Positions 1-10,229 are shown, numbered from the stretch's first letter. The stretch: DNA of 64,000 nt from Actinomycetota bacterium (GCA_029978705.1 JAPOIY010000003.1:45422-109421), one strand, 5' to 3'. Notes: generated by a model not told the origin, from the sequence alone. Translations and numbers: made by a program.

Positions 1-939
1 GACGGCGCCCGGCGCACCCTCGACATCGCGGTGTACCAGCTCGATCCGCACTACCGGCCGGTGCGCCGCGCCCTGCAGCGAGCAGTTGCCCGCGGGGTGA
101 AGGTGCGGGTCCTGCTGTCCCGGCGCATCTACCCGCCGGGGTCCCGCAACGACAACCCCGCCGACGTGCGCGCCCTGCAGCGGCTGGGGGTCGAGGCCGC
201 CCTGAGCAGCCCTCACTACAGCTACGCGCACTGGAAGACGCTGGTTCGGGATGCCCGGACCGGGGCCGGGGAAGCCCTGGTGTGCGACTTCAACCTGGAG
301 GCTAGCTACTTCCACCCCGACCCGGCCTTCCCCAAGGAGGGGGGCACCCGCGGGATGGCGGCCCGCGACACCGACCGGCGCGACATCGCGGAGATCTCCG
401 CGGCGTTCGCGGCCGACTGGCCCCCCTACGCCGACCAGCCCCCCGCTGACCGGCCCAACCTGGTGTGGGCCCCGGCGGGGGCCCGGTACGACCCGCAGGG
501 CAACGCCACCGCTGCGCTCAGCAGCCTGATCACCGGAGCCGAACGCTCGATCGACGCGTACATCCAGGAGCTGCCCGTCCCCTCCGAGCTCCTCGGGCCG
601 CTGGTGGCCCGCGCGCAGGCCGGCGTGGCTGTCCGCATCATCAGCAACAAGGGCGGCATGGACGACTCCGTGGCCCGGTTGCAGGGCGCCGGCGTCCAGA
701 TCCGGTACGGGCCGGCGGCCGTCGACGGCAGCGGCCGTCCCCTGTACATCCACTCCAAATCGATCCTGGTCGACGGCGCCACCGACCGCGGGGTCGCCTT
801 CCTGGGCTCGGAGAACCCGTTCGTGAACATGTCCCTGAACACCGAGCGGGAACTCGGGGTGCTCCTGACCGACCCGGCCTCCCGGGCCCGCCTGGCGGCC
901 ACCTTCGACCGCGACTTCGCCGCGGCGGCCCCCGCATGA
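1..939 (+). CDS. Phospholipase D-like protein, 5' end outside window
   Basis: The gene is truncated at its 5' end. The frame is open from base 1 and the residues before the tracked GTG (ARRTLDIAVYQLD) already look like the start of a PLD catalytic domain. Two HxKx4D motifs are visible: HWKTLVRD, with H about 67 residues into the tracked ORF, and HSKSILVD near residue 241, followed by SENPFVNMSLNTERELGV. Two such motifs are the signature of PLD-superfamily phosphodiesterases and cardiolipin synthase-like enzymes, which act through a phosphohistidine intermediate. The first residues are missing, so a signal peptide cannot be judged. The stop overlaps the next gene in an ATGA junction, suggesting co-translation with the lipoprotein downstream. 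The substrate (phospholipid or nucleic acid) is not known. Confidence 0.85.
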   Translation, partial: DGARRTLDIAVYQLDPHYRPVRRALQRAVARGVKVRVLLSRRIYPPGSRNDNPADVRALQRLGVEAALSSPHYSYAHWKTLVRDARTGAGEALVCDFNLEASYFHPDPAFPKEGGTRGMAARDTDRRDIAEISAAFAADWPPYADQPPADRPNLVWAPAGARYDPQGNATAALSSLITGAERSIDAYIQELPVPSELLGPLVARAQAGVAVRIISNKGGMDDSVARLQGAGVQIRYGPAAVDGSGRPLYIHSKSILVDGATDRGVAFLGSENPFVNMSLNTERELGVLLTDPASRARLAATFDRDFAAAAPA

Positions 940-2258
940 GCCCCCGGTATTCGCGCCGCGACGTCCTGCGTCTCGCGGGCCTCGCCGCCCTGGCCGCCGG
1001 AGCGGCCGCGTGCGGTCCCGGCGCCGGGCCGGCGCCGCCCCCGAGCCGGTCCCCGTCCGGCTACCTGACGGACGCCCAGCAGGCCGCCGAGCTGGTGGCC
1101 GCCGGCGCCCGCGCCGCTGCCGCCGCCGGATCGTTCGGGATCGCCGGCGCGATCATCGACAACTCCACCGGATCGGTGGTGCACCAACTGCCGAACCGGG
1201 TGTTCCGGCGGCTGCGGGCGACGGTCGCGGTCAGCCCGGGGGAGATCTTCACGTGGGACCCCACCGCGCACGGCGAACGGCAGCTCGTCTACTGGTACTT
1301 CGCGAACCGTCACCGCTTGGGTCTGCCCGCCGCGCGGGACCTCACCGTGGTGACGTCGCTGGACCCCTGCGTCATGTGCACGGGCGCCCTCGCGACTGCC
1401 GGCTTCAACGCCGCCGTCGTGGCGATGGACACCTTCAGCGGCATCAACTTCCGGGGGGACGGCCGGTTCGCCGATCTCCCGGAACCCGTGCGGACCCGCG
1501 TGCGGGACAGCTTCGGGTACTACGCCATCACCGGTGGCCGGCCCTACCAGGGGGGAGACGCGGTGGCTTTCGCCGACACTGCCATCACCCAGGCCGCCTA
1601 CGACGACTGCGAGAGCGTCTACCAGTCCAGCGCGAAGGCGGTGCGCAGCGCGCGGCAGGCCACCAACACCCCGCCCGACCGCTTGCGCGACCCCGGCACG
1701 TGGAAGACCGCCGCCCCCATCCGGGCTGCCTTCCGCCGTTCCTACCCCGAGGCCTTCACCCACCGGCTCGACGACTTCCGCCGTCCCGACCGCACCCTGC
1801 GCCGGATGCTGGAACGCCTGGTCACCGACACCGCCGGTGCGGACAACGCCGTGGCCTTCGTCGACCCGTTCGGCAATGTCGTCACCGCCGCTGCGGGCCC
1901 CCACCCGGCCAACCCCGCCGCCACGGGATTCATGACGGCCGCGCAGGCATATGGCCGGACCCGCTTCGCCCTCACCGACGACAAGGACACCACCGGGCCG
2001 GCCCGGCGCAGCCTCACCAGCCCCATGTTCGGCACGTTCGTGTGGCTGACCGCCCCGGACCCGCGCAGGACCACGACCATCGAGGACCTCGGCGGCTTCG
2101 GGTCCACCATGCAGGCGGCCATCCCGCAGCGCCGTCCCAGCGCGTTCCAGTTCTACGACAAGCCGCACCGCGGCTCGGTCGCGGAACTGCGGCAGGTGGC
2201 GCAGGCGTTGCCGCCGCTGTACTCCCAACTCGTGCGGATCGACCCGCAGCAGGTGTGA
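936..2258 (+). CDS. Tat-exported lipoprotein with cytidine deaminase-like zinc motif
   Basis: The 440-residue protein starts at the ATG of the ATGA junction with the PLD-like gene; the longer tracked ORF upstream is a shadow. The N-terminus YSRRDVLRLAG is a twin-arginine signal, and the hydrophobic run ends at C26 (AAAC), an acceptable though not ideal lipobox. The mature part carries HGE (H112, E114) and DPCVMC (C145, C148), spaced like the HxE...PCxxC zinc site of the CDA/deaminase superfamily. Most such deaminases are cytoplasmic nucleoside, base or tRNA enzymes, so an exported one is unusual. The last 200 residues match nothing I recognise. The substrate is unknown. The deaminase assignment rests on the motif only. 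Confidence 0.7.
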   Translation: MSPRYSRRDVLRLAGLAALAAGAAACGPGAGPAPPPSRSPSGYLTDAQQAAELVAAGARAAAAAGSFGIAGAIIDNSTGSVVHQLPNRVFRRLRATVAVSPGEIFTWDPTAHGERQLVYWYFANRHRLGLPAARDLTVVTSLDPCVMCTGALATAGFNAAVVAMDTFSGINFRGDGRFADLPEPVRTRVRDSFGYYAITGGRPYQGGDAVAFADTAITQAAYDDCESVYQSSAKAVRSARQATNTPPDRLRDPGTWKTAAPIRAAFRRSYPEAFTHRLDDFRRPDRTLRRMLERLVTDTAGADNAVAFVDPFGNVVTAAAGPHPANPAATGFMTAAQAYGRTRFALTDDKDTTGPARRSLTSPMFGTFVWLTAPDPRRTTTIEDLGGFGSTMQAAIPQRRPSAFQFYDKPHRGSVAELRQVAQALPPLYSQLVRIDPQQV

Positions 2259-2297
2259 GGCGGCGACCCGGTGACCGGCCACCCACCTGTCGCCGGA

Positions 2298-2303
2298 TAA
2301 CCT
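2298..2303 (+). promoter_or_regulatory. Candidate -10 (TAACCT) for sucCD
   Basis: TAACCT lies 30 nt upstream of the sucC ATG, giving a short leader that contains GAGGAGG as ribosome binding site. No convincing -35 is visible. Confidence 0.4.
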
Positions 2304-2333
2304 GACGGCGCGAACGCTGAGGAGGACCGGCGG

Positions 2334-3509
2334 ATGGATCTGTTCGAGTACCAGGCCAAGCACCTGTTCCGGGAACACGGTGTCCCCGTTGTCCCGGGAG
2401 ACGTGTGCAGCACGCCGGAACTGGCCCGGGAGGCGGCCCGCAAGATCGGTACCACCGTGGTCGTCAAGGCCCAGGTCAAGACCGGCGGCCGTGGCAAGGC
2501 CGGGGGCGTCAAACTGGCCGAGAGCCCCGACGAGGCCTTCGCCCGCGCCCAGGACATCCTGGGCATGGACATCAAGGGTCACACCGTGCGCAAGGTGCTC
2601 GTCACCGAGGCGGCGGACATCGCCGAGGAGTACTACGTCTCCTTCCTGCTCGACCGCGCCGACCGCGCCTTCCTGGCCATGGCGTCGGTGGCCGGCGGCA
2701 TCGACATCGAGGAGGTCGCGGCCACCAACCCCGAAGCGCTGGCCAAGATCCGGGTCGACGCCCTCGCGGGGGTCGACGACGCCAAGGCGGCCGAGATCGT
2801 GGCTGCGGCTGGCTTCCCGGCCGAGGTCGCCGATGAGATCGCCGGCGTCCTCACCAGTCTGTGGGACGTCCTGGTCAACGAGGACGCCACACTGGTCGAG
2901 GTCAACCCCCTGGTCCGCACCCCGGACGGCCGCATCCTGGCCCTCGACGGGAAGGTGACGCTGGACGAGAACGCCGACTACCGGCACGCGTCGCACGCCG
3001 ACATGGTCGACACCGCGGACACGGACCCGCTCGAACTGCGGGCCAAGGAACTCGACCTCAACTACGTCAAACTCACCGGCGAGGTGGGCATCATCGGCAA
3101 CGGCGCCGGCCTGGTCATGTCGACCCTCGACGTCGTCGCCTACGCCGGCGAGGAGTTCGGCGGGGTGAAACCCGCGAACTTCCTCGACATCGGGGGCGGT
3201 GCCAGCGCCCAGGTGATGGCCAACGGACTCGACATCGTGCTGAACGACCCCGAGGTGAAAGCGGTGTTCGTCAACGTGTTCGGGGGGATCACCGCCTGCG
3301 ACGCGGTGGCCAACGGCATCGTGGGCGCCCTCGACCTCCTCGCCGCGAAGGGCGAGACGGTCACCAAGCCGATCGTGTGCCGCATCGACGGCAACAACGC
3401 CGCCGAGGGGCGGCGGATCCTGAACGAGGCCGAGCACGAGGTCATCGAGCTCGTCGAGACCATGGACGACGCCGCGCGCCGCGTGGCCCAGTTGGCCGCA
3501 CAAGCCTGA
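2334..3509 (+). CDS. sucC: Succinate-CoA ligase (ADP-forming) beta subunit
   Basis: SucC binds nucleotide and, with SucD, interconverts succinyl-CoA and succinate with substrate-level phosphorylation in the TCA cycle. The protein has 391 residues, the normal length. It opens with [16 protein letters not shown], typical of the ATP-grasp domain. The C-terminal ligase domain shows the glycine-rich [12 protein letters not shown] and [10 protein letters not shown] loops. The start is fixed by a GAGGAGG ribosome binding site 9 nt upstream. sucD follows after 11 nt, so the two are an operon. Confidence 0.97.
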   Translation: MDLFEYQAKHLFREHGVPVVPGDVCSTPELAREAARKIGTTVVVKAQVKTGGRGKAGGVKLAESPDEAFARAQDILGMDIKGHTVRKVLVTEAADIAEEYYVSFLLDRADRAFLAMASVAGGIDIEEVAATNPEALAKIRVDALAGVDDAKAAEIVAAAGFPAEVADEIAGVLTSLWDVLVNEDATLVEVNPLVRTPDGRILALDGKVTLDENADYRHASHADMVDTADTDPLELRAKELDLNYVKLTGEVGIIGNGAGLVMSTLDVVAYAGEEFGGVKPANFLDIGGGASAQVMANGLDIVLNDPEVKAVFVNVFGGITACDAVANGIVGALDLLAAKGETVTKPIVCRIDGNNAAEGRRILNEAEHEVIELVETMDDAARRVAQLAAQA

Positions 3510-3520
3510 GGAGAAACAGC

Positions 3521-4390
3521 ATGTCCATCTTCCTTGACGCGGACAGCCGCCTGCTGGTGCAGGGGATGACCGGTTCCGAAGGCACCAAGCACACGCGGCG
3601 CATGGTCGCCAGCGGCGCCCAGGTGGTGGCCGGGGTGACACCCGGCAAGGCCGGGCAGGAGGTCGACGGGATCCCCGTGTTCGACTCGGTGGGGGACGCG
3701 ATGGCCGCCACCGGCGCCAACGTCTCCGTCGTCTTCGTGCCGCCCCGGTTCACCAAGGGCGCCGTGGTGGAGGCGGTGGACGCGGGTATGCCGCTGGTGG
3801 TGGTGATCACCGAGGGTGTCCCCGTCATGGACACCGCCGCGTTCTTCCAGTACGCCCAGGACGCGGGCACGACCCGCATCATCGGGCCCAACTGCCCCGG
3901 CATCATCTCTCCCGGCAAGAGCAACGCGGGCATCATCCCCGCCGACATCGCCAAGGCGGGACGCATCGGGCTGGTGAGCAAGTCCGGCACGCTGACCTAC
4001 CAGATGATGTACGAACTGCGGGACATCGGCTTCTCCACGTGTGTGGGGATCGGGGGCGACCCCATCATCGGCACGACCCACATCGACTGCCTGGCGGCTT
4101 TCGAGGACGACCCCGAGACCGACGCCATCGTCATGATCGGTGAGATCGGCGGCGACGCCGAGGAGCGCGCGGCCGCCTTCATCGCCGACCACGTCACCAA
4201 GCCCGTCGTCGGCTACGTCGCCGGCTTCACCGCCCCCGAGGGCAAGACGATGGGCCACGCCGGCGCGATCGTGTCCGGCTCCGCCGGGACCGCGGCCGCC
4301 AAGCAGGAGGCCCTGGAAGCCGTTGGGGTGAAGGTGGGCCGCACCCCCAGCGAGACCGCCGCCCTCATGCGGGAGATCATGACCGCGTGA
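3521..4390 (+). CDS. sucD: Succinate-CoA ligase alpha subunit
   Basis: SucD binds CoA and carries the active-site histidine that is transiently phosphorylated. The 289-residue protein starts at ATG 3521 behind GAGGAGAAACAGC; the longer tracked ORF (from 2861) is an out-of-frame extension through sucC. The N-terminal CoA-binding Rossmann part contains [14 protein letters not shown], and the phosphohistidine loop is [14 protein letters not shown] near residue 245. Length and motifs match the family. It forms an operon with sucC and is followed by a perfect hairpin. Confidence 0.97.
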   Translation: MSIFLDADSRLLVQGMTGSEGTKHTRRMVASGAQVVAGVTPGKAGQEVDGIPVFDSVGDAMAATGANVSVVFVPPRFTKGAVVEAVDAGMPLVVVITEGVPVMDTAAFFQYAQDAGTTRIIGPNCPGIISPGKSNAGIIPADIAKAGRIGLVSKSGTLTYQMMYELRDIGFSTCVGIGGDPIIGTTHIDCLAAFEDDPETDAIVMIGEIGGDAEERAAAFIADHVTKPVVGYVAGFTAPEGKTMGHAGAIVSGSAGTAAAKQEALEAVGVKVGRTPSETAALMREIMTA

Positions 4391-4409
4391 TTGCGCGACT
4401 CGCGCAATC
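4389..4409 (+). terminator. Perfect 9-bp hairpin after sucD
   Basis: GATTGCGCG - ACT - CGCGCAATC starts inside the sucD stop codon. The stem is perfect with a 3-nt loop. There is no T-run, so it may be a non-canonical terminator, an mRNA-stabilising element, or a protein-binding palindrome. Confidence 0.5.
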
Positions 4410-4451
4410 GGCTGCCCGGACACCCGTCCTGAGGATGACACCATCTGCGAT

Positions 4452-5882
4452 GTGTGGCGGGTGTGGAAACGGAACAGCGCGGGCGATCCCGAGGTGACGC
4501 CTGAACCGGCGGCTGCCGTGACCGACGAGGCGACGCCCTCCCCGGAGGGGGTGGTGCCGGAGGCTCCCGGGACGGAGGTGGCCGACGGGCAGACCGCTGC
4601 GTGGGCCGGCCTCATCCCCGACACCTTCACGGTGCGGCTGCCCGGCCCCCGCCGCCCCGACCGGGCCACCGTCCGCACCGTCCTGCGTGCGGCCGGCGAC
4701 CTCGCCGTCCTCTCCCCCCGCGGCATGACCCTCCCCCTTCCCCTGGTCCCCGCCGTAGCCGTCCTGTGGGCGGCGGTCGTCGGACTGCTCCTCGCCGCCG
4801 TCCTGGCCTACGCGGCCGGCGTCGGCGGAGCGACCCCGCTGATCTGGCTGACGGCGCACCACGCCCCGATCACCACGGACGTCGGGGGCGTCACCCTTCT
4901 CCCGCTGGGACTGCTGGTGATCTGTGTGCCGCCGCTGCGGCGGGCCGGACGTTTCCTCAGTGCACAGGTGGATCCCGCGGGACGGCAGGTGACCGGGGTG
5001 CTGACGGCCGCGGTCATCGGCTACGCCGCCGTCGGCGGCCTCGTGGCGGTGCTCACCGCGGCGGCGCTGCCCAGCACCCCGGTGCTCTCGGCGGTCATCT
5101 GGACGGCGCTGGCCGCGGTCGTGGCCGGCGGGTGGGGCGTGGCCCGGCAGCGGCTGGGCCGCATCCCCGTGCCCCCGATCGCCGCCGCCCTCGCCGTGGC
5201 CGTGGGCATTCCCCTCGCCGTGGGCGCCCTCCTCACTGCCGGGGTGCTGCTGTCCGGGCTGGGCGACGTCCTGGCCGCGCAGTCGGCGCTGGCCCAGACC
5301 GGGCAGGACCACCTCGGCCTGACCCTCCTGCAGGTGGGCTACCTGCCGAACCTGGTCGTGTGGGGAGCCGCGTTCGCGGTGGGAACCGGGTTCACGCTCG
5401 GCGCCGAGCAGCGACTGTCGCCGTTCGCCTCCGGTGACGCGGTACTGCCCGACGTGCCGGCGCTGGCCGCCCTCCCCCCGGCCGCCCCCAACGCCACCGC
5501 CCTGCTCCCGATCGTGGTCGCCCTGGCCGGGGCCCTGGCCGCCGTCGTCTTCGCCCGCCGGGTACCCGAACCCAGGCTGCGCCGACGGATCAGCCGGGCG
5601 CTGATCCTCGCGCTGTGCACGGGAGTGATCTGGTGGGTACTCGTCGCCCTGGCAGGGGGCTCCCTGGGCGGTGGCCGGCTCGAATACGTGGGTCCCGCAG
5701 CCGGGACGGTGCTACTGGCCACGGTCCTCACCGCGGCGGGCACCCTCCTGTGGGCGGTGCTGCCCACCCTCGCCTCCGACGCCCGGCCGGTGGCCATCGA
5801 CCTCCGCCAACGCGCCTCCACCGCGGTGACCGCGGCCAAGGAGGCCACGGAGTCGCGGAGGACGGCCGACCGGAGCGGCTGA
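4452..5882 (+). CDS. DUF6350/PerM-like polytopic membrane protein
   Basis: The protein has about 476 residues. A polar N-terminal segment of about 95 residues is followed by many hydrophobic segments (for example PLVPAVAVLWAAVVGLLLAAV and AAVIGYAAVGGLVAVLTAA), perhaps 9 or 10 transmembrane helices. The position between sucCD and purN-purH matches the actinobacterial DUF6350 family, whose mycobacterial member PerM lies next to purN and has been linked to cell division under stress. The assignment relies on synteny and topology more than on motifs. The start is uncertain: GTG 4452 is used. The ATG at 4450 is in another frame. Confidence 0.7.
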   Translation: MWRVWKRNSAGDPEVTPEPAAAVTDEATPSPEGVVPEAPGTEVADGQTAAWAGLIPDTFTVRLPGPRRPDRATVRTVLRAAGDLAVLSPRGMTLPLPLVPAVAVLWAAVVGLLLAAVLAYAAGVGGATPLIWLTAHHAPITTDVGGVTLLPLGLLVICVPPLRRAGRFLSAQVDPAGRQVTGVLTAAVIGYAAVGGLVAVLTAAALPSTPVLSAVIWTALAAVVAGGWGVARQRLGRIPVPPIAAALAVAVGIPLAVGALLTAGVLLSGLGDVLAAQSALAQTGQDHLGLTLLQVGYLPNLVVWGAAFAVGTGFTLGAEQRLSPFASGDAVLPDVPALAALPPAAPNATALLPIVVALAGALAAVVFARRVPEPRLRRRISRALILALCTGVIWWVLVALAGGSLGGGRLEYVGPAAGTVLLATVLTAAGTLLWAVLPTLASDARPVAIDLRQRASTAVTAAKEATESRRTADRSG

Positions 5883-5891
5883 GCGACGCCC

Positions 5892-5897
5892 TACGAT
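5892..5897 (+). promoter_or_regulatory. -10 TACGAT, leaderless purN
   Basis: TACGAT is separated from the purN GTG by exactly 6 nt (gggcgg). Transcription would start at the GTG itself, and no Shine-Dalgarno sequence is present. Confidence 0.55.
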
Positions 5898-5903
5898 GGG
5901 CGG

Positions 5904-6512
5904 GTGAACCGGGTCCCCGTCGTCGCCCTCGCCTCGGGGACCGGCACCATCTTCCAAGCTCTGCTCGACGCGGCGTTCGAGACCGACTACCCGGCCGACA
6001 TCGTCGCCCTGCTCACCGACAAGCCCGGCTCCGGTGCGGCGCGGCGGGCCCGCGGAGCCGGTGTTCCGGTCCACGTGGTCGATCCGGCCGAGTTCACCGA
6101 CCGGGCGCAGTGGGATGAGGCTCTGACCGAGGCCGCCGCCGGCTACGCCCCCGAATGGCTCGTGAGTGTGGGGTTCATGCGGCTGCTGGGACCGGCCTTC
6201 CTGGCCGCGTTCCCGCAGCGTGTCCTCAACACCCATCCCTCCCTGCTGCCCTCCTTCCCCGGCCGCAGCGCGGTGCCCGACGCGCTCGCGTACGGCGTCA
6301 CCGTGACCGGCTGCACCGTGCACGTGGTCGACTCCGGCGTGGACAGCGGCCCCGTGGTGGCCCAGCGGCCCGTCGTCGTGCTGCCCGGGGACGGCGCCGA
6401 CGCCCTGCACGACCGCATCAAGAGCGTCGAACGACAGCTGATCGTCGAGATCGTCGATCGTGTGGCCACCCACGGCCTCGTCATCACCGGAAGGAAGGCT
6501 CGGATCCCGTGA
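5904..6512 (+). CDS. purN: Phosphoribosylglycinamide formyltransferase
   Basis: PurN transfers a formyl group from 10-formyl-THF to GAR in purine synthesis. The protein has 202 residues, the usual length. The family signature is visible as [12 protein letters not shown] (catalytic N109 and H111), followed by [17 protein letters not shown] with the catalytic aspartate at about D147. The N-terminal [16 protein letters not shown] is the phosphate-binding loop; the common SGxGSN is changed to SGTGTI. The GTG start is supported by a -10 six bases upstream. The stop overlaps purH by GTGA. Confidence 0.95.
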   Translation: MNRVPVVALASGTGTIFQALLDAAFETDYPADIVALLTDKPGSGAARRARGAGVPVHVVDPAEFTDRAQWDEALTEAAAGYAPEWLVSVGFMRLLGPAFLAAFPQRVLNTHPSLLPSFPGRSAVPDALAYGVTVTGCTVHVVDSGVDSGPVVAQRPVVVLPGDGADALHDRIKSVERQLIVEIVDRVATHGLVITGRKARIP

Positions 6513-8059
6513 CCCAGGTCCCCGTCAGACGCGCCCTGATCTCGACGTACCGCAAGGACGGTCTGCCCGAACTGGCCCGTGGCCTGCACGAGGCCGGGGT
6601 CGAGATCGTGTCCACCGGCTCCACTGCTGCCGTGATCGCCGACGCCGGTGTCCCGGTGACGCAGGTGGCGGCGGTCACGGGCTTCCCGGAATGCCTGGAC
6701 GGGCGCGTCAAGACCCTGCACCCGGCCGTGCATGCCGGGCTGCTGGCGGACCTGCGCAACCCCGACCACGCCGCGCAGCTCGCGGACCTGGGCATCGCAC
6801 CGTTCCAACTCGTCGTCGTGAACCTCTACCCGTTCACCGAGACCGTCGCCTCCGGGGCCACCCCCGACGAATGCATCGAACAGATCGATATCGGCGGCCC
6901 CGCGATGGTGCGGGCCTCGGCCAAGAACCACGCCAACGTCGCTGTCGCCGTCGACCCCGCCGACTACGGTGCCGTGCTGTCCGCCGTCGCGGCCGGAGGT
7001 TTCGACGCGCCCCAGCGCGAACGCCTCGCGGCCAAGGCGTTCGCGCACACCGCGACCTACGACATCGCCGTCGCCTCGTGGCTGGGCAACGCCGTGGCGC
7101 CCGACGAGTCCGGCTTCCCGGCGTGGCTCGGTGCCTCATGGGAGCGGGCGGACATCCTGCGGTACGGGGAGAACCCGCACCAGCCCGCGGCGCTGTACCG
7201 CAGCCATCCCGCCGGAGGCCTGGCGGGGGCGCGGCAACTGCAGGGCAAGCAGATGTCCTACAACAACTACGTCGACTCCGACGCCGCCCTGCGCGCCGCC
7301 TACGACCACGCGGGCCCGTGCGTCGCGATCATCAAACACGCCAACCCGTGCGGCATCGCGGTTGCCGGGGACATCGCCGAGGCCTACGGGAAGGCGCTGG
7401 CCACCGACCCCGTGTCCGCCTTCGGCGGCGTGGTGGCGGCCAACCGGCCCGTCACGGGCGCCATGGCCGAACTCATGGCGGACGTCTTCACCGAATGCCT
7501 GATCGCCCCCGAGGTCACCCCGGAAGCGCTCGCCGCCCTGGCGGCCAAGAAGAACCTCCGCATCCTCGTCGTGGACCGCGACTTCTACGAGCCGCGCGCG
7601 GAGATCCGCCCCATCACCGGCGGTCTCCTGCTGCAGCACACCGACTCCCTGGACGCGGCCGGCGACGACCCGGCGACGTGGACCCTCGCGTGCGGGGAGC
7701 CCGGGACGGTCGACGTGCTGAGCGACCTGACCTTCGCCTGGCGGGCCTGCCGGTCGGTCAAGAGCAATGCGATCCTCCTCGCCCGCGACGGTGCGGCCGT
7801 CGGGGTCGGCATGGGCCAGGTCAACCGGGTGGACTCAGCGCGCTTGGCCGTGGCCCGCGCGGGGGAGCGCGCCGCCGGCGCGGTGGCCGCCTCCGACGCC
7901 TTCTTCCCGTTCCCCGACGGGCTGCAGATCCTCGTCGACGCCGGCGTCACCGCGGTCGTGCAACCCGGCGGCTCCATGCGGGACGAAGAAGTCATCTCCG
8001 CCGCGCGCGCCGCCGGCATCACCATGTACCTGACGGGCACGCGGCATTTCTGGCATTGA
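6509..8059 (+). CDS. purH: Bifunctional AICAR transformylase/IMP cyclohydrolase
   Basis: PurH performs the last two steps of IMP synthesis. The 516-residue protein starts at the GTG overlapping the purN stop. The N-terminal MGS-like cyclohydrolase domain shows [16 protein letters not shown], where most homologues have SVSDKTG, then STGSTAAVI and [16 protein letters not shown]. The transformylase domain contains [12 protein letters not shown] and the KHANPCGIA active-site motif. The end [27 protein letters not shown] is typical. Length is normal. It is co-translated with purN and uses 10-formyl-THF that FolD, encoded shortly downstream, can supply. Confidence 0.96.
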   Translation: MTQVPVRRALISTYRKDGLPELARGLHEAGVEIVSTGSTAAVIADAGVPVTQVAAVTGFPECLDGRVKTLHPAVHAGLLADLRNPDHAAQLADLGIAPFQLVVVNLYPFTETVASGATPDECIEQIDIGGPAMVRASAKNHANVAVAVDPADYGAVLSAVAAGGFDAPQRERLAAKAFAHTATYDIAVASWLGNAVAPDESGFPAWLGASWERADILRYGENPHQPAALYRSHPAGGLAGARQLQGKQMSYNNYVDSDAALRAAYDHAGPCVAIIKHANPCGIAVAGDIAEAYGKALATDPVSAFGGVVAANRPVTGAMAELMADVFTECLIAPEVTPEALAALAAKKNLRILVVDRDFYEPRAEIRPITGGLLLQHTDSLDAAGDDPATWTLACGEPGTVDVLSDLTFAWRACRSVKSNAILLARDGAAVGVGMGQVNRVDSARLAVARAGERAAGAVAASDAFFPFPDGLQILVDAGVTAVVQPGGSMRDEEVISAARAAGITMYLTGTRHFWH

Positions 8060-8075
8060 GTCACGGCGGACGACC

Positions 8076-9005
8076 ATGGTCGTCGCCGCGACCGTGGTGG
8101 GGGCCCTCGTCGCCGTCCAGTCGCGGATCAACGCGGGTCTGGCCGAGCGGGTGGGCAGCGGGTTCGTGGCCGCGGCGGTGAGCTTCGGGACCGGGCTGCT
8201 GCTCGCCGCCCTCCTGGTGCTGGCGCGGACCGACCTGCGCCGGTCCGTCGCATCCATCCCGGCCCTGGTGCGCGGCGGGGGGCTGCGCTGGTGGCAGGTG
8301 CTCGGCGGCCTGGGGGGAGCGTGGCTGGTGACCACGCAGGGCCTGGTCGTGGTGGTCGTCGGCGTCACCTTGTTCACGGTCGGGGTGGTGGCCGGCCAGG
8401 TCGCCGGCTCCCTCGTGGTCGACCGGGCCGGACTCAGCCCCGCCGGCCGGATGCGCGTGACCCCGCGCCGGGGGGCGGCAGCCGTGGTCGCGCTGGCGGC
8501 CGTCGCCCTGGCGGGGCTGCGGGGGGAACAGACGTCCCTGTCGTGGATCATCCTGCTCGCGGTGTCCGCCGGCGTCGGGATCGCCGTCCAGCAGGCGGTG
8601 AACGGACGCGTCGCGGTCGCCACCGGGCAGCCGCTCGCCGCCACCTTCATGAACTTCCTGGTGGGCTTCACCGGGCTGGCCGCGGTGACGGCGGTGGGGG
8701 TGGCCGCGGGGGCCATCAGCGTCGGACCGTGGCCCGGCGAATGGTGGCTCTACGCCGGGGGCCCGATCGGGGTGCTCTTCATCGCCCTGGCCGCCTGGGC
8801 CGTCCGGGGCGTGGGAGTGCTGGTCTTCGGCCTGCTGTCCATCGCCGGACAACTGCTGGGCTCGATCGCGTTGGACACCCTGCTGCCGCAGGCCGACGTC
8901 GCCCTGGGGTGGCTGCAGTGGGTCGACCTGGGGCTCATCGTCCTGGCGGTTCTGCTCGCGGCGCTGCCGACGGTCCGCCTGGCAGGTGGGACAATGAACC
9001 GGTGA
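8076..9005 (+). CDS. DMT-family permease, YdcZ/DUF606 type
   Basis: This is a 309-residue, almost wholly hydrophobic protein with about ten transmembrane segments in two similar halves. The segment [34 protein letters not shown] recurs in the second half as [30 protein letters not shown]. This internal duplication, with a conserved N-A/G-x-L/V pattern after the first helix, is characteristic of the YdcZ (DUF606) branch of drug/metabolite transporters. The substrate is unknown. It begins 16 nt after purH and its last four bases overlap the folD start. Confidence 0.8.
   Translation: MVVAATVVGALVAVQSRINAGLAERVGSGFVAAAVSFGTGLLLAALLVLARTDLRRSVASIPALVRGGGLRWWQVLGGLGGAWLVTTQGLVVVVVGVTLFTVGVVAGQVAGSLVVDRAGLSPAGRMRVTPRRGAAAVVALAAVALAGLRGEQTSLSWIILLAVSAGVGIAVQQAVNGRVAVATGQPLAATFMNFLVGFTGLAAVTAVGVAAGAISVGPWPGEWWLYAGGPIGVLFIALAAWAVRGVGVLVFGLLSIAGQLLGSIALDTLLPQADVALGWLQWVDLGLIVLAVLLAALPTVRLAGGTMNR
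8990..8995 (+). promoter_or_regulatory. Possible -10 GACAAT before folD
   Basis: GACAAT is 6 nt (gaaccg) before the folD GTG, inside the end of the preceding permease gene. It may be fortuitous because the genes overlap, but it fits the leaderless spacing seen across the window. Confidence 0.35.
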
Positions 9006-9856
9006 CCGCTCAGATCCTGGATGGCAAGGCGACCGCCGCGGCGATCAAGTCCGAACTCGCCGGGCGGGTGGCTGCTCTGACGGCCGCCGGGGACCGCCCC
9101 GGCCTGGCCACCGTGCTGGTCGGTGACGATCCCGGCAGCCGGGCCTATGTCGCGGGCAAACACCGCGACTGCGAGCAGGTGGGCATCCGGTCGCTGCGGG
9201 TCGACCTGCCCGGGGACGTGTCCCCCGACACGCTCTACGGGGCGCTGGCCGACCTCAACGCGGACCCGGACTGCACCGGCTACATCGTGCAACTGCCGCT
9301 GCCGCGCCACCTCGACGAGGGAGCCGCCCTCGAGCGGATCGACCCCGGCAAGGACGCTGACGGCCTGCACCCGATCAACCTCGGCCGACTCGTCCTCGGT
9401 GTCCCCGCACCGCTCCCGTGCACCCCCCGTGGCATCGTCGAACTGCTGCGCCGCTACGACGTGCCCCTCGCCGGCGCCGAGGTGTGCATCGTGGGCCGCG
9501 GCGTCACCGTCGGGCGTCCCCTCGGACTGCTGCTCACCCGACGGGCCGAGAACGCCACCGTCACGCTCTGCCACACCGGGACCCGTGACCTGGCCGCCCA
9601 CACCCGCGGCGCCGACATCGTGGTCGCCGCGGCCGGCGTCCCCGGGCTGATCACCGCCGACATGGTCAAGCCGGGCGCAGCGGTGCTCGACGTGGGTATC
9701 AGCCGCACGCGGGACGGACTGGTCGGCGATGTGGCCCCCGACGTAGGCGACGTGGCTGCGTGGGTCGCCCCCATGCCAGGTGGGGTCGGACCGATGACCC
9801 GCGCCATGCTGTTGGCCAACATCGTCGACGCGGCCGAGGCGGCGACGACGTCATGA
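9002..9856 (+). CDS. folD: Methylene-THF dehydrogenase/methenyl-THF cyclohydrolase
   Basis: FolD interconverts 5,10-methylene-THF and 10-formyl-THF with NADP. The 284-residue protein starts at GTG 9002 ([19 protein letters not shown]); the longer tracked frame is read-through. Signatures include [14 protein letters not shown] (the lysine of the YxxxK site), [26 protein letters not shown] and the cofactor loop [15 protein letters not shown]. The usual GRSxxVGxP reads GRGVTVGRP here. The C-terminus [22 protein letters not shown] is diagnostic. It overlaps DUF3017 by ATGA. Its product serves purN and purH upstream. Confidence 0.95.
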   Translation: MTAQILDGKATAAAIKSELAGRVAALTAAGDRPGLATVLVGDDPGSRAYVAGKHRDCEQVGIRSLRVDLPGDVSPDTLYGALADLNADPDCTGYIVQLPLPRHLDEGAALERIDPGKDADGLHPINLGRLVLGVPAPLPCTPRGIVELLRRYDVPLAGAEVCIVGRGVTVGRPLGLLLTRRAENATVTLCHTGTRDLAAHTRGADIVVAAAGVPGLITADMVKPGAAVLDVGISRTRDGLVGDVAPDVGDVAAWVAPMPGGVGPMTRAMLLANIVDAAEAATTS

Positions 9857-10185
9857 ACACCGGCCCCCAGCCCGGCGACGACGACTACGAGGACCTCCCG
9901 AGCAACGTCATCGCGCTGCGGGGGGTCAGCCCGAAGGCCCGCTACGGCCCGCCCCTGCTGGTGCTGGGCGTCTTCGGGCTCGGTCTGGGGCTCATGTTCG
10001 TCGACTTCCGGGTGGGGGCGCTGGTCATCGCCGGTGCCGTCGTGCTGGCCCTGGTCCTGCGGATCGTCCTTCCGGTCCGCCGGGCGGGGCTCCTCGTCGT
10101 GCGCACGAAGGTCATCGACGTGACGGTGCTCGCCATCCTGGCCGCCGGCCTGCTCGTCCTCGCCCTGATCGTCCCCGCGCCCTGA
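9853..10185 (+). CDS. DUF3017 small membrane protein
   Basis: The 110-residue protein starts at the ATG overlapping the folD stop; the tracked upstream extension is not needed. An acidic N-terminal tail ([11 protein letters not shown]) is followed by three hydrophobic helices: [37 protein letters not shown] and [18 protein letters not shown]. Size, topology and position between folD and mdh match DUF3017, a family found in actinobacteria. Its function is unknown; co-translation with folD implies coordinated expression only. Confidence 0.8.
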   Translation: MNTGPQPGDDDYEDLPSNVIALRGVSPKARYGPPLLVLGVFGLGLGLMFVDFRVGALVIAGAVVLALVLRIVLPVRRAGLLVVRTKVIDVTVLAILAAGLLVLALIVPAP

Positions 10186-10223
10186 ACCGGCCACCACCGG
10201 CGGGGCCGCGAATCCACCCCCGG

Positions 10224-10229
10224 TAAACT
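10224..10229 (+). promoter_or_regulatory. Candidate -10 TAAACT for mdh
   Basis: TAAACT lies 35 nt before the mdh ATG. The short leader carries a strong AGGAGG ribosome binding site at 10252-10257. No clear -35 is seen. Confidence 0.5.

Noticed and set aside
2261-2295. CGGCGAC...GTCGCCG inverted repeat before sucC
   Set aside because: The 7-bp stem has a 21-nt loop and no T-run; it is easily expected by chance at this GC content.
426-3641. 1071-residue ORF on the minus strand
   Set aside because: It lies antisense to the PLD-like, deaminase-like and sucC genes and has the Gly/Arg/Val-rich composition of a high-GC shadow frame.
4450-4476. ATG at 4450 as start of the PerM-like gene
   Set aside because: It is in a different frame from the membrane protein; GTG 4452 is in frame.
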